Assembly: GCA_039619475.1 (NCBI GenBank)
Contig: CM077115.1
Span: 41,850,944 to 41,914,943 of the forward strand
Reading direction: 5' to 3'
Length of the DNA: 64,000 bases
From: Icerya purchasi
Lineage: Eukaryota; Arthropoda; Insecta; Hemiptera; Monophlebidae
Under the pieces are notes generated by a model that saw nothing but the letters and a program-made list of their open reading frames with translations, searched no databases and was not told the DNA's origin. How positions within the stretch are numbered: position 1 is the first letter of the stretch; every line of letters starts with the position of its first letter. Of this stretch, positions 47,747 to 59,647 are shown in pieces. A program made the position numbers and the translations under genes.

Positions 47747-50401
47747 TTATACTAGATCACGGATCCTAGTTCTTTCCAGTCTTCTTGTTATTGCATTGTC
47801 CGGAAGGGCAGCTACTAGCTCGTTACTATGTCCACAGAGGCGTAACGCATGACTACGAGCGCGTTGCTTTATAGCCTCATCGACAGTACAGACTCTTAGG
47901 TCTCGATGAATAGCCTCATTGGTAACATACCACGGCATTCTGTATATCAACCGTAGCGTTTTATTCTGGAATCGCTGTATCACATTTCTGTTTGACTTCT
48001 TTGCACAGCCCCAAATTGGTGCTGCATAAGTCCACGTAGGTTTAAGGATAGCATTGTATATTAAGACCCTATTAGCTAAGGAGAGGTTCGAATGATATCC
48101 TATTAGCCAATATAGCGATCTTAATTTAATATCAAGCTTATTCCTTAATTTCTGTACGTGTGTCCTCCAGCTTAAGGTACGGTCTAAGTGAACTCCTAGG
48201 TATCTGTCACTATTGCTTCTTGGTATAGTGTTACCACCCAGTGTTAGGTGGAGCTGGTGCTCAGCTCTCTTGGTAAATGATACATGACTACACTTTTCCA
48301 GGTTCACTTCGAGTTTCCACGTTTGAGCCCACTGTAGAACCGTATTCGCGCTTTTCTGTAGCTCAGCAACTGCAATATCAGCCCTCTTGTCTTGCGAAAT
48401 TAGCATTGTGTCATCGGCAAATGTAGCCACTTCAATATTTCCTTCGGTGGGAAGGTCTGCTGCGTAGATATTATACAGAATCGGCCCTAATACACTACCC
48501 TGCGGAACGCCAGACGTGATTGGATGCAGCTGAGAGTAGTCATCACTACATTTGACGCGAAATTTTCTGTTCGTTATGTACGACTTGATGAGTTGATAAT
48601 ACTGTATAGGGAATGCTGCTTTAAGTTTATATAGTAATCCTTTATGCCATATTTTGTCGAATGCTTTTGTGAAATCTATAAACAAGGCTTCGGTATATTT
48701 TTTGTTCTGAATACCTTCTTCAATTATTTCTGCAATTCTATGTATCTGTTGTTCAGTGGAGTGAGCGCTCCTGAAGCCAAACTGATGTTGTGGAATAATT
48801 TTTCTTTCTTCCATTATTTTGGTTAGCCTGACAGATATTAACTTTTCAAGTAATTTAGCAAGAGTAGATAACAGTGATATTGGACGGTAGGATGCCGGAT
48901 GAGTACCATCTTTTCCAGGCTTCAGAATCATAATAATTTGGGAAAATTTCCATTGGGCTGGAAAGTATGACGTTCTCATAATAGCATTGTATATGTATGT
49001 TAGCAAGATTACAGATTTTTTTGGCAGTTCTTTTATCATCCTAGCTGTTATCATATCGAATCCAGGACTTTTTTTATTATTTAAATGTTTAATATGTTTC
49101 TTTACCTCTGTAGGAGAGAACATTCTAATTTTTGTATTATTTAGCTGTACTTCCGGGAATACTAGATTGGTGGTTATGTTGTCTGTTTTAAAAACGTTAG
49201 CCAAGTATTTAGCAAACGTGTCAGCCCTCTGCTTACTACTTCTTGCCCACTGTCCATCATTTTGCTTCAAGGGTGAGTTTCGTATTACCGGTCTGTTCAT
49301 TCCTTTTGTTGCCTTCCAAAGGTTATATTCAGAATTTTTGGTTGGGGTTAACGTAGCTACATAGTTAGAGAATGATTCATCTTTTAATTCTTTTAGGGCG
49401 TATTTAACTCGCCTAGTTAATATATTTAATTGGTGTTTATTTTCTAATGTTCTATTCCTTTGCCATAGAGAACGCGCTTTCCTTTTCTGATTTATTAGCT
49501 CACGTATAATTTTTGGATAGCTGTGGGTCTGGACATTTGTTTCATGTGGAGTAGAGTTGGTGACGGCTGTCTGCAGTTGTTCAGTAAACTGCCTCACTGC
49601 GTGCTCGATTTGATCAGGCGTTTTTAATTTAATTGATAAATCAGTATCTTGTTGTAGGAGAACTTTATACCATTCCTAGTCAGTTTTCCTATTGTGTAGC
49701 AATCTTGTTTTTGCTGTGTGTTTTACCTCAGCACTTAGCGTGGCTATTATTGGCGAGTGATCGGAGAAAATTTGGTCATAGCTAGATTGTATTGATGTAC
49801 AGTTAGGATGTATGCCTTTAATCAGAAACAGATCTAATAGATCAGGAGTACGATTAGTATCTGCAGGCCAGTAAGTCGGTTCGCCCGTTGAGAGAAATCT
49901 ACATTTTTGTTCATTAGCTGCTTTGTATAGCTTTGTACCTCTTGTATTAGTTAACCGCGATCCATAATGTACATGTTTCGCATTGAAGTCACCACCAACT
50001 AAGAACTTAGGTCCTAGTTTTAGTATCAGGTCCTTGAACTTACTGACTTCTATCGTATGTCTCGGAGGGCAATATACTGCAGCTACGGCTAACTGGTTCC
50101 TTGGTTGTTCCACTATAATAACTGTGGCCTGTATTTCATCAGTTTGATATTTGTCCGTTTCATAATGCTTTATATTATCCCGTATAATTATCGCAGTACC
50201 CCCATGCGCATTGCCGGAAGGGTGTAGCGTGTAATAGCATACATAATTTGGAATATAAAAGTAGCTTTTATTAGTAAGTCTTGCCTCAGATATTAGAAGT
50301 ATATCGATTTTTTCCTCTTTTAAATAGTATATTATTTCTTGGGTATGATTTAATAACCCGTTTGCGTTCCACTGTGCAACTCTTAGATACTGAGAGGTCA
50401 T
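47747..50401 (-). pseudogene. LINE ORF2: endonuclease and reverse transcriptase, one internal stop
   Basis: A single reading frame of about 884 codons on the minus strand, usual length for jockey ORF2, interrupted only by TAG at 49678-49676 (codon 242). Endonuclease part: QWNANGL, LISEARL, GGDFNAKH and SDHSPI supply the catalytic Asn, Glu, Asp and His. RT part: ILKPGKDG, SYRPISLLSTLAKLLEKL, QFGFRSAHSTEQQ, FIDFTKAFDKIWH, GVPQGSVLGPILYNIY, the catalytic TFADDTMLI and YLGVHLDRTLSW, all in the expected order. There is no RNase H domain, as expected for jockey. The stop lies between the two enzymatic domains. It occurs in an otherwise clean frame, so the copy was probably intact at insertion or shortly before. 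Confidence 0.93.
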
Positions 50402-50741
50402 TTAACTAGTTTTGTTACAACTTGAGTTAGCATATTGACTATTACGTTATTTTGGTTTATCAGTTGTGTGAACATGTTTTCGAAACGAGTTACAAATGTA
50501 TTTAAAAGAGTTGCTACATTTACACTATCAGCTGTTGTCTCATTCTGTGATGTAACTTGCGCGTATGATCTTCTATTTGCATATGCAGATCGGATTGCCT
50601 CGGATTCGACACACGGAGGAGCAGGTGGAGGTAGTTCACTAGATATATACTGGTCGATGCGTTTTTTCGATATTGTTTTATCCCTGAAGTTAGGATTTTT
50701 GTTCAATAGAGATTTATATACTTCGCATCCCTTGTAGTTCG
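50398..50741 (-). CDS. LINE ORF1 (gag-like), C-terminal part
   Basis: The last 114 or so codons of the ORF1 protein of the jockey-type element, starting NYKGCEVYKSLL at the truncation point. It contains a proline-rich stretch (LPPPAPP), SYAQVTSQNE, as in jockey ORF1 proteins, and a C-terminal helix-prone segment (FENMFTQLINQ, NMLTQVVTKLVK). The zinc knuckles expected further upstream are lost. ORF1 proteins bind the element RNA. The stop TGA (50400-50398) overlaps the ORF2 start in ATGA, the arrangement linked to stop-and-restart translation in LINEs of this type. Confidence 0.8.
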
Positions 50742-50752
50742 CAAAAAGGTAA

Positions 50753-51179
50753 ATGACAATGAATTTTTCGAGCAAAAGTTACAATTGATGATGTCGAAAA
50801 AATAATTTTATTTTATTTTTTTATTCCTCTCTCATGGGAGGAAAATAGGACATATTATATATTTTTAAACATTACATTTACATATATGTTAGCGTTTCTG
50901 GATATTTATTGTTTATCAATATGTTAATAGAAGCTTAAACAATTAATAATTATTATAAACGTAAAATAAATTAATAACTCAATAACAAAAATAAGTATAA
51001 AATAATTTACATTTTAATAGAAATTAAAATAAATACCTCAAATATAAGGGAACATGTTCTTCGAGTCTAGCCTAACAATACCGAGTGTATAGAGAGTCAA
51101 TTAAAACCAAAATCACACACTGCAGAGAACTATTGGGACTTTTTTTTTCTTTGTAGTGCCATACTCAGTTTCTGAATGT
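50753..51179. other. Unclassified
   Basis: AT-rich flank of the jockey insertion; nothing recognised. Confidence 0.5.
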
Positions 51180-51590
51180 AGGTGACTACCTATTCGTACA
51201 TTCTAACTGTACAGACGCTAGCATAGACGTAATACTGCAGTTGGAACTGATTGTAATCGCTCGTTATCGTGATACAAATTTAAAATTCGGTATGTAACTT
51301 GTTTTTATTTTTTTGTTTCGATTGATTGTATTAAGTATTGATTATTTTATTTAATTATCTGTACCTACTATTGTATTAGTGAATCCACTATTCACGTTGT
51401 TTCTGTACTCGTATTACGAGTATTATATTATGACGCTAAGCGATAAGAACAAGTCCCCCTCGTTTGTGTCCACCCACACATCATGGTCGCTTGCCAATGT
51501 GCCTTTCACGCGACTATTAGCCGTTAATGTAATTATTTATTTTGTATTTTCTGTCGTGCGTCGTCTGGAATCGAAACAAGAATGACGACA
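51180..51590 (-). repeat. tRNA-derived SINE, copy 4, expanded
   Basis: Minus strand. TTAACGGCTAATAGTCGCGTG and GGCACATTGGCAAGCGACC match the body of copies 1-3, and the far block (TTGTATCACGATAACGAGCG, AATCAGTTCCAACTGCAG) matches copy 1. About 150 bp of AT-rich sequence separates the two blocks, so this copy carries an internal insertion. Its tRNA-like head is poorly preserved. Confidence 0.5.
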
Positions 51591-52600
51591 TATTGCGACT
51601 ACACGTGTATATATATAGGAAAATAATAGACGAAAAGCGGTAGAATTACAATCAAAGGCGGTAAAATATATTGAAAAAATTAAAAAGCCGGGATTTTGTT
51701 TACAACGTAACGAATTTAACGGACAAAATATTCGAAACAAATATTATGAATATGTACAAAACAAAAATCTAAAATTAGTTAAATTTTTATATTAAAAAGA
51801 GAGTTATATTACTATTATTATTCGGTAATTGATCATTTAAGATTTTTATATTTATACAAAAATTTTCAGCTATGTTCATTAAGTTTCCTTTATTATAATA
51901 AGAAGCCAAAACTGTAACTGCATTTTCCAGCGAATTAAGTTTATGTTTATTTTTAATTAGATGTTCATCATGTGTAGATTTATCAATTTCGTTATTATTG
52001 AATGATTTTACGTTCGTTGAATCTGCATTTGATTTTTCTACCCGTTTGACTAACAAATGATTTTTCTCAATCTGTGTATTCTTAAATTACTTTTTTTATT
52101 ACGTGAAACGTATTATTTGCTATAGTTAAAACGCCGCGGAAAACGTAGCAACTAGCTAAAACTAACCTTTCAGGGAAATATTATAAGAAAAAATTTAAGC
52201 CGAATCAATTAGACGTAATAAACGAGAAAAAAAATGTTCTCGATTACCTTGATGCATTTTGTCTCTCTAAGGATGAAATTTGTACTTTTAAATAACGGTT
52301 TCATTTAGCCGTAACTCTCTACCTCTATCTGACACAATCGAATCGAATTTTTCGAAATTGGTCATGAAAATTTGCAAGTAATTAAATTGTACGCGATAGT
52401 ATTTAAATGGTGTGGGACGAAAACACGTTCTTAACCGCAATTAATCACGAGTGTTTTAGTTAAAAATAAAAAAACCGGAGAATGAAAAAGGATTTTTTTA
52501 AATCTAACAATGTTTTTCTATTATTATTATTAATTATTTTTTTTGGAGGGTGGGGGGGGGCTTGCTAACCAGGGACCTCTGTTTAGAAACAATTGGAAGG
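51591..52600. other. Unclassified
   Basis: AT-rich with a 9-G run near 52550. The minus-strand frame 51787-52056 is Asn/Lys-rich and shows no domain. Confidence 0.45.
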
Positions 52601-53585
52601 GAAAATAATCTTTTATATTTTAATCGGGTCAGATATTGTTAATAAGAAGGAGCAAATAGTACAAAATAAGGAGCAGCAATAAAGAGCGGAAAATAAGGGA
52701 GATTATTGAAGGGGATTGTATCGAAGCTAAAGTGAACTAAGACGAAGAGAAATAAGAACTAAGATAAAAAAAAAAAATTATTTCCTCAAGTGTAAAACGT
52801 CAGGTTTGAGAAATAAAAAGATAGGAAGGATGAGAGGATGCGAATTGGAGACGTTTAATAAGTAAACAATAGAAGCACGATTTGGGAATGAGCAGGAATG
52901 ACAAATTAAGCTCAGTAAGAATATCTTGAATTGGAGAGGATTTTAGAGTCGAAAGCAAAAATTTTAGATAACACGCAGTAGTTTTTTTTTTCATTATTTA
53001 TTTAAGTTTTTTTTTTGGAGATACAATCAAAAATAGAATTTGGAACGGATGATGGACTTGTACAGCGAAAATCAGAATGTAGGGATCACCAGCTCAATTA
53101 GTTCGAGAGACAGCAGTTTCAGAAAGTTTAACATTTCGATAGAAGAAGCGAAAAGATGAAGTAATACGGGAAAGAGACGTACTACTTAAGGATAGAGATT
53201 AAATAAAAGCAGAATTACGAGGTCGGAAGGACAAGAAGATTTAGAAGGAGAAATCGAAAGATTAACCGAAGAAAAGAATGTTCCAGCACAATGAATTAAG
53301 TGCTTCATTGGCTGCTATTTCATCGCAGAATGAGATAAAAATCGGGATATCATTGGTAAAAAATAAATAGATAGAATTTAAACGAAGAGAAGCTCCACTA
53401 ATAGTATAGATATTGGAAAGAGAGGAACTAGGGAAGTTTGAGGGATAGCGTGAAAAACCTTTCTCGAAGCGTAGAGAAATGGAGTCTAAACAAGAATGTA
53501 TACTGCGACTTCCTTCCTTCTTCGAGTTTTTTTTTCTTTTTTTAAACCCATAAGACTCCATCAGTGCGGCTAAATACATTCAACT
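52600..53585 (-). pseudogene. I-clade LINE relic, RT C-terminal region
   Basis: Minus strand, same pyrimidine-rich family. From right to left: YLFFTNDIPIFISFCDE with ANEALNSL (53262-53400), where the family has the F-DDI-IF catalytic block, here with Asn in place of the first Asp. After decayed sequence, the frame 52800-52994 reads LKFLLSTLKSSPIQDILTEL and LLIKRLQFASSHPSYLFI, matching LRLCIGALKSSPIPAVLSES and LIKRLPISSSKLISSYLYI of the 20.5 kb copy. Numerous stops. No 3' end is visible. Confidence 0.6.
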
Positions 53586-54811
53586 TTTTAAAAACAATGC
53601 GCAAATTTAATACGGGTGCCTTGTTTTTTTCAGAATAAGAATAAAACGCATCGACCAAGAAATTAACGTGAGCATAATTCGTAGACGAGTTTGTTCCATG
53701 ATTAGCTGCCATATCGTCACAACGATGTGACGGTTTTTTTGTTTACGTAAATGAAGAAATCTGATTTCAGACGAGAAAAAATGTTTTGTTGTTGTTATTA
53801 CCGTCGTCGAGTGAAAATAAAGATTTTCCGGTGTGAATACCCAAAGAAAATTCGCTGATTAATCAACCGATGTACTTGAACTAACGCATTCACTTGAAAA
53901 ACCCGAAAATAATTTTTTTGAATGCTTTCGATTTATTATATTGCAAATAAAGCAACTAGAAAATTTTTTTTTTTCCTTTAAATTTCTTTATCCTTTTCAA
54001 CTGAAGATGGGGAATATTCCGATAAAAATGTTTCTATCACATATCTATTTGGTCACGAGTTCGAGACTTATCTCGTTCTGGATCTAAGTCGCTCCCAGGT
54101 ATATACCTAATCTGAAATTGAATTGGGTACCAGAGAAATCGGAGAAAGTAAAGGCGACCGGGGGAAAGGAGTCCATTAGGCTTAACAACATTATGAAAAG
54201 CTTAACTTCACAATCCATGATACCTTATCAAGGATATATGGGACTTGCTTTACTTTACTTTAATTATTTAAGGTCTGTTATTTATGCTTGTAATTTATTT
54301 TACCTTGTTAATCAACAGCGCGTATTTTCGAGAAAGCCCTTAAGAATTAATTACGAGATGTACACATATAGGTAGCATTACATTTGAAGGGAAGTTTTAT
54401 TTCTACCTCGAGGTTGGGCTGGGAATATTTAATAAAAAATCGACTCCAAATTAGGGCAGTTTAAGTTAATTTAGGAAAATCTTTAAGAACATTAAACTTA
54501 CGGTTTAGTACGAAGCATCTGAGGAAATCTATCTCCAAGGACTTGGGTCATACCTGGGGAGAAATTAACTAGAACTTTATCTTCGAAGTGCTCTGCGTAT
54601 TCGTTTATAGGAGAATGTGTAACTCTTATCTGAAATTATCCTTAATCCGTCACAGATGGCAAAGAAATGTAACGCGAAAAGTCGCACACGGGGGACTCTT
54701 TCGCCTGTCATTAAATTATTACATTTTAATGCATCTTGCTAACTTTTAAAAAATTACACGAATATATTTAGTTAGTTTTCTATACGGAAAATGGAACATG
54801 TTATGTATATG
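53586..54811. other. Unclassified
   Basis: AT-rich. GAGTTCGAGAC at about 54058-54068 resembles a pol III B box but the context is too weak for a SINE call. The plus frame 54118-54375 is unrecognised. Confidence 0.4.
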
Positions 54812-55158
54812 CGGGTGCGGATCTAGAAGGACATTTTGGTGGGGAAATTATACTTCTACGGTAGGCGGTAGATTTGAGAAATACGTACCACCCTTTGTTT
54901 CATAAAAAAAAAAAATATCAAATAACGACCTTTATAGAAATTCATAAAAATGTTTTAAAAATACGTGTAATTATTACAATTTTTAATTTAACTTTTGTTT
55001 TATTTTTAGTTATGAAAAAAATAAAATGAAATTATAAAATTATACCTTAAATATGGTGGTTTAGAAATAGTAAGGAAGATAGTATTTTTATTAGACTTTA
55101 CTTGTTTTTTATTTTTGTTAGTAATCCGATCCGAATTCTCTTTGTTCGTGAGCAAGTT

Positions 55159-55207
<49 letters not shown>

Positions 55208-55492
55208 AACTCTATTTTAAATTAAAATTACAGAATAAAAATTAAAAATAAATAAAAAAGGCAAAAGAGATCGACAACAGTTTCGTTTAAAATAGAATAA
55301 AAAAGGAACATATTAAAATAGTTTTACTAGTAAAAATAGTATAAAATATTAATTATTAAAATTTGTAGGTAAAATTCATACAAATATTTTATAGCATAAA
55401 TTAAGTTTCTCTGTTACAAAAAAAATTTTCATACAGGCTTTGGTTGTTGGGAGGGGATGTCTCCTGACCCCTCCCGCCGTGGATCCACCACT

Positions 55493-55493
<1 letters not shown>
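54812..55493. mobile_element. Possible hAT-like element with (TA)n inside
   Basis: The right end, inverted, reads CAGTGGTGGATCCACGGCGG, very like the CAGTGGCGGATCC ends of many animal hAT elements, followed inside by C-rich GACCCCTCCC. The proposed left end CGGGTGCGGATCTAGAAGG is only partly similar, and the flanks (TGTATATG, GTATATAT) are TA-rich and inconclusive. The interior holds a (TA)n tract (55162-55204) and no coding frame. Confidence 0.35.
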
Positions 55494-55545
<52 letters not shown>

Positions 55546-57900
55546 GATAATGTTAAAAGCGTTTCGAAAAATATCGTGGATTTTTCAGCGCGCATCATAC
55601 TTTATAAAAGCACTATGCGAAAACATAAAAATGCCTTTGGCGACTATAATAATGTTTTTTTTTCTAATTTTAATTCCTGTACAAATAAATCAACTACGCT
55701 GCTAAATAAAACGAAAAAACATAAATTTATTATTCGTCACCTCTACTATTGTTCATTGTCCGCGCAGTCTGAACAAGGGTCGCAGTTGCTTGTTCTTCAC
55801 AGATGATTTTTTCTGCATATTTTGCGGTTGGTTTTTGAAACACGATTCTTTTCCGATCCCATTTGAAACGTCCCATCGTGTCTAAAAATAACTTCGCCCC
55901 ACAAGAGGAATCGACTCGATGGAAAAATAAACGAAATAATATCTGACAACATTGTTAGTCGGAGGGCGGTCGCAAAACCCCCGGGGGGTCTGCACAAAAC
56001 ACGTTTTTTGCATGAAATGATTTTTCTTAAACAAGGCGACAACTATTTTCATAAAAGACAGAAAAACTTGCCGTTCTAAAAGTGTTACGTAAAAATTATA
56101 CCGCCCGCAAGAAACCCGTGTGCGACCCCCGTCGTCATGAGTTAACTGAAAACACGATAGGAAATACTCGATTTTACTTTGGCCGGTGTGCAATTCTTAA
56201 AAGCGCTTTATTTATTCATTCATTCATTCATTCATTCATTCATTCATTTATTTATTTATTTATTATTACTATTATCGAAAATATAACGATAAACAAACAA
56301 AACTGAGGTACTGTCGAACGACGGAAAAAGGAACGCACGAAGTGGCGAGTGGGAATATAATTTGATGTGGGAGTTTGTAAAATAATGGCGCGGCCCAGAT
56401 CCAGTTCTGGTGTTTTAATCGAAAACTAAATATAAATAAAGATGAAATAAAAATTACGTAAAAAAAACTGGATTATAGACTGATATACATATAGGTTTTT
56501 ACCATTAGGTAAGGAACAAATTTCGTCGTTCCGTGTTGACTGACTGGTTTATTAACGTGGGTTTCGCAGGGAATTCAGTTAGAACGATCATTATTTATTT
56601 ATAAACCATTCTCCGGGAGGCAACCTATATCTACGTTTTCGAAAATTTTCAACATTCGCTCTTTCGTCATCATCATAGATGCATCCGTTCGCAATTATTA
56701 ACTGCCCAACGTATATTTTTTCCCTAGATCGGAAAACATTATTTGCCATTTTGCAGCACGGTATACCGTGAGAAATTTTCCGGGGGTCAGCCTCATTAAT
56801 GAAGTCTTCTCAAAATAGTAATTCGGAATATGTAAAATGAACCACCACCAACGGCCAAAATTCATTTTGCTAAGAATATACCGTTAACCAGTTATTTTTT
56901 ACGTAAGACACGAGGCTATTTCCTTATTTAACTTAAAACCAGGTTGTATCATCATGCAACTTTTTTTAATCAAAGATTTGGATCTTTATTTTCAGCTTAT
57001 CTCAGTGCATTCGACCTTTTAAGATTCCAATCCTGGTTAACCAAACACTTTCCAGTAATATCGACATTTTATTTTCAGTCGCGGTGGTACACTTTAATGA
57101 ATGCCATTTTTTTTTCTTTTCTTTTTTTTTTTTTTTTTCGGTCTAATATCAATGATTTCGTAATATATTACATCTATGACGCTCCCCTTGGTTAACTATA
57201 TGTATAACGGAACTCTGTATTATTCATAAGACATTTATTTCATCAACGTGATTAATTAAAACCGACTCTTCCCCATAAGAACTATTGACCCCGATTGACC
57301 GGGGAGAGGGATTTTTTTTCTTTTTTCTCCGCAATGTCCGAAAGATCGAGTTTCCATATGTAAATAAAAATATATATATAAAAAGAATGCTGGCAAATCG
57401 TCATTTTTCTGGCTTTAATTGTTGTTCCGGATTTTGCTTATAAACGGTGATTTTTGATTTTTTTTGATTTTTTTTTTTTTTTTTTAAAGGTAATTCGCAA
57501 TCTGGGGGATAAAACGTACGGTGGTACTTGTAATTTAAACACTGCTAAATATAGTCCATTACCAAAGCGCCACGCATTCTGCCGCCGTTTCATTATTATT
57601 ATTATTTATTTGGGCTCGTCTACTGTGGATTTTAACGCAAAAACCATTGTTTTCGTGTTTGTTCCATAGTTGACTTCACTTTTTTCGTTACCGATTTCTA
57701 TTTTACATAATGATTACGTACATCTTTAGATTAAAACCTGCACATGCATGTACACAGCGTCGTATAATAAACTATTATCGTAATTATTAAACATTTTAAA
57801 ATAGTGTACTAATATAAATACCGCACTAAGCTGACATTATTAAAAACGAGTTTTTTTTTGATAGTCACAGTTATTTCTAGTACACACCGTACGCGACTTT
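55494..57900. other. Unclassified, with microsatellites
   Basis: A (TA)n tract (55494-55546), an (ATTC)n then (ATTT)n microsatellite (about 56213-56264), a short CCCCCGGGGGG palindrome near 55978 and T-runs (57123-57138, 57465-57486). No gene or known repeat recognised. Confidence 0.5.
56213..56264. repeat. (ATTC)n/(ATTT)n microsatellite
   Basis: About eight ATTC units pass directly into ATTT units. Confidence 0.9.
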
Positions 57901-57950
57901 CTTATCTTATATGCCGGTAAGATAATTATCTTCCCGGCATACAAGATAAG
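57901..57950. repeat. 50-bp near-perfect palindrome
   Basis: CTTATCTTATATGCCGG (57901-57917) pairs with its reverse complement at 57934-57950 with one mismatch, and the centre AAGATAATTATCTT is itself palindromic. Overall only two base pairs out of 25 fail. Confidence 0.9.
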
Positions 57951-58690
57951 AATTTTACAGACCGGTTGACCCAGTACCTCCTTATAATAAATGTGTTCAT
58001 TTATTTTATACATATAAGAGTCTACAAAGAAAGGGTCACAGATCGTTTTGTTGGTCACTAGAGAGAGAGAAACAGAGAGAGAGAGAGAGTGCAACTTCTT
58101 TAAATGATATTTGAAATAATTTATAATTTTTTCGAAAATATAATACGACGGGAATAATGATCTTGAAACATGTCGGTGATTTATTAAAAATTTCCCAATT
58201 ATATTTCTGAAAAAGTAACAAATTATTTCAAATAGTACACGCATATATAGAAATGGGCGTAAAAAAATATTCTCCAGATAGTAATCACTCGTTAATCAAA
58301 AAAGGAACGATAACAACCCAGGTAACTTCTGCGCGTCCATGTCATGTGGGGCGGTTCGGCAGATAGGTATCGATGAAGGGGCTACTAAAACCCTCTTGTT
58401 GGTTAGTGGTGTAAACCGAATGTGGACATCCTAACAAATACTCTAAACAATATAGACTGCATTAAGAGCGTGTAGAGACCACTAACAATTCGCTCCAACC
58501 ACCTGGCCTGAGCAAGACAAAACTGTTGAGCAGATTATTCGGCAAAATTGCCTCCGAGTGAACAGATTCGGCTAAAGGGAGTAAACCACAACAGAAAATC
58601 TTCTGACGGAAGGCAACGGAAGACCACTGCTGTCGTGCTTATCTTAAAAGTTCTTCTTCCACTCTCTGAGCATTGGTGATTATTATAATG
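57951..58690. other. Unclassified, repeat-like
   Basis: A (GA)n tract (about 58059-58089). From about 58310 to 58660 the sequence is GC-richer and contains GGAAGGCAACGGAAGACCAC, a phrase shared by insect SINE/LINE tails. It abuts the 3' side of the RTE-like relic and may be its untranslated end. Confidence 0.4.
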
Positions 58691-59647
58691 TGAACATTAT
58701 ACGACGCAGCGAAGGGAACACGTTCCTATCGCTCGGCACGACTTTCCAAAATTGGACACCGCTATCCAGTTACGGGTGTTTTGGCACCATGACACGTAGG
58801 TTTACGACCGCGATTTTCCTCTTTCTATTTTTCGCCCCAAATGTAGTAACGAATTATTTTCTCGGCCTAGCATGCGTCCAACATAATTTGTCTTTCGTCT
58901 CAACATCAACAATTTCGAGAACCGTCGAATTTATCGGTTTCTATACCCACGATATCATCAGCATTCTACGAATGGTACACATTTCAAATGCTTCTAAGCT
59001 GTGTTTATTGATTGTGTTTTCCACTGGCCATGTCTCCACATTCTATAGAGAAGAATAGACCACACTGTAACACTTGACTGTTCTATATCGGATCTGGAAA
59101 GATAGATGTCGATCACAGGGTAGTCCCCCCTCCCCGTTTATACTTCGTGAAATCTCGCCTACATCTCCTAGACTTGATTTCCAAAGCCGGATTCCAGTGA
59201 TTTCTTTACCAAAGTATCGAAATACCTGAACTGAGGTATTTTCTCTGTGGCTTCGCCATCAACGTGCAATATAATAGGTTCTGCATCTTTTCTGCAAATG
59301 TCAAGTAACTTAGTTTCATCTATATTTTTATTCGTAGTCCAGTTTCTCTGCCGTGTACGTTAACCAAATCTAAAATTGTCTGCAAGTCTCAAAGATTTCC
59401 AACAATTAATACAGCTATCGTCCGCATATCGAATATTGTTCATTATTCGTGCATTTAATTTGATACCAGTCTCCAAAATCTTGAAGAACTTTCGAGAGGA
59501 CATTTTCCACGTAAAGTTAGAGAGTATCGGGAAAAGTATAACATCCGTGGCGATCCCTTTCCTTCTGATGCTATATAAGGGGCCACTATACTTTCTAAAT
59601 TCATTTATTGCTCGTTCCTTTACGCTAGTGCTCCTAAATATCTTTTC
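58691..59647 (-). pseudogene. RTE-like LINE relic, reverse transcriptase
   Basis: Minus strand. From right to left, in frames broken by stops: SIRRKGIATDVILFPILSNF (family RRGVRQGCILSPLLFN), KFFKILETGIKLNARIMNNI then RYADD, the RT catalytic motif (about 59433-59447), HVDGEATEKIPQFRYFGKEI, and finally VETWPVENTINKHSLEAFEM and TIRRMLMISWV (58960-59050), the C-terminal W and RRML-ISW blocks. The order and phrases fit the RTE/craniofacial-protein-2-like group. It is dead by multiple frame changes and starts just upstream of the RT palm. Its 5' edge meets the oppositely oriented I-clade relic. Confidence 0.65.

Larger units (their letters stand above)
47614..50741 (-). mobile_element. Jockey-type LINE, 5'-truncated, 11-bp target duplication
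   Basis: A recent non-LTR insertion of 3128 bp on the minus strand. CAAAAAGGTAA lies at 47603-47613 and again at 50742-50752, flanking a 29-nt poly(A) (T-run 47614-47642 in plus sense) at the 3' end and a break inside ORF1 at the 5' end. It has a gag-like ORF1 tail, then ORF2 (endonuclease and RT), a 104-bp 3' UTR and the tail. It has only one ORF-disrupting change in over 2.6 kb of ORF2, so it is the youngest element in the window. Without 5' UTR or full ORF1 it could not move by itself. Confidence 0.95.
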
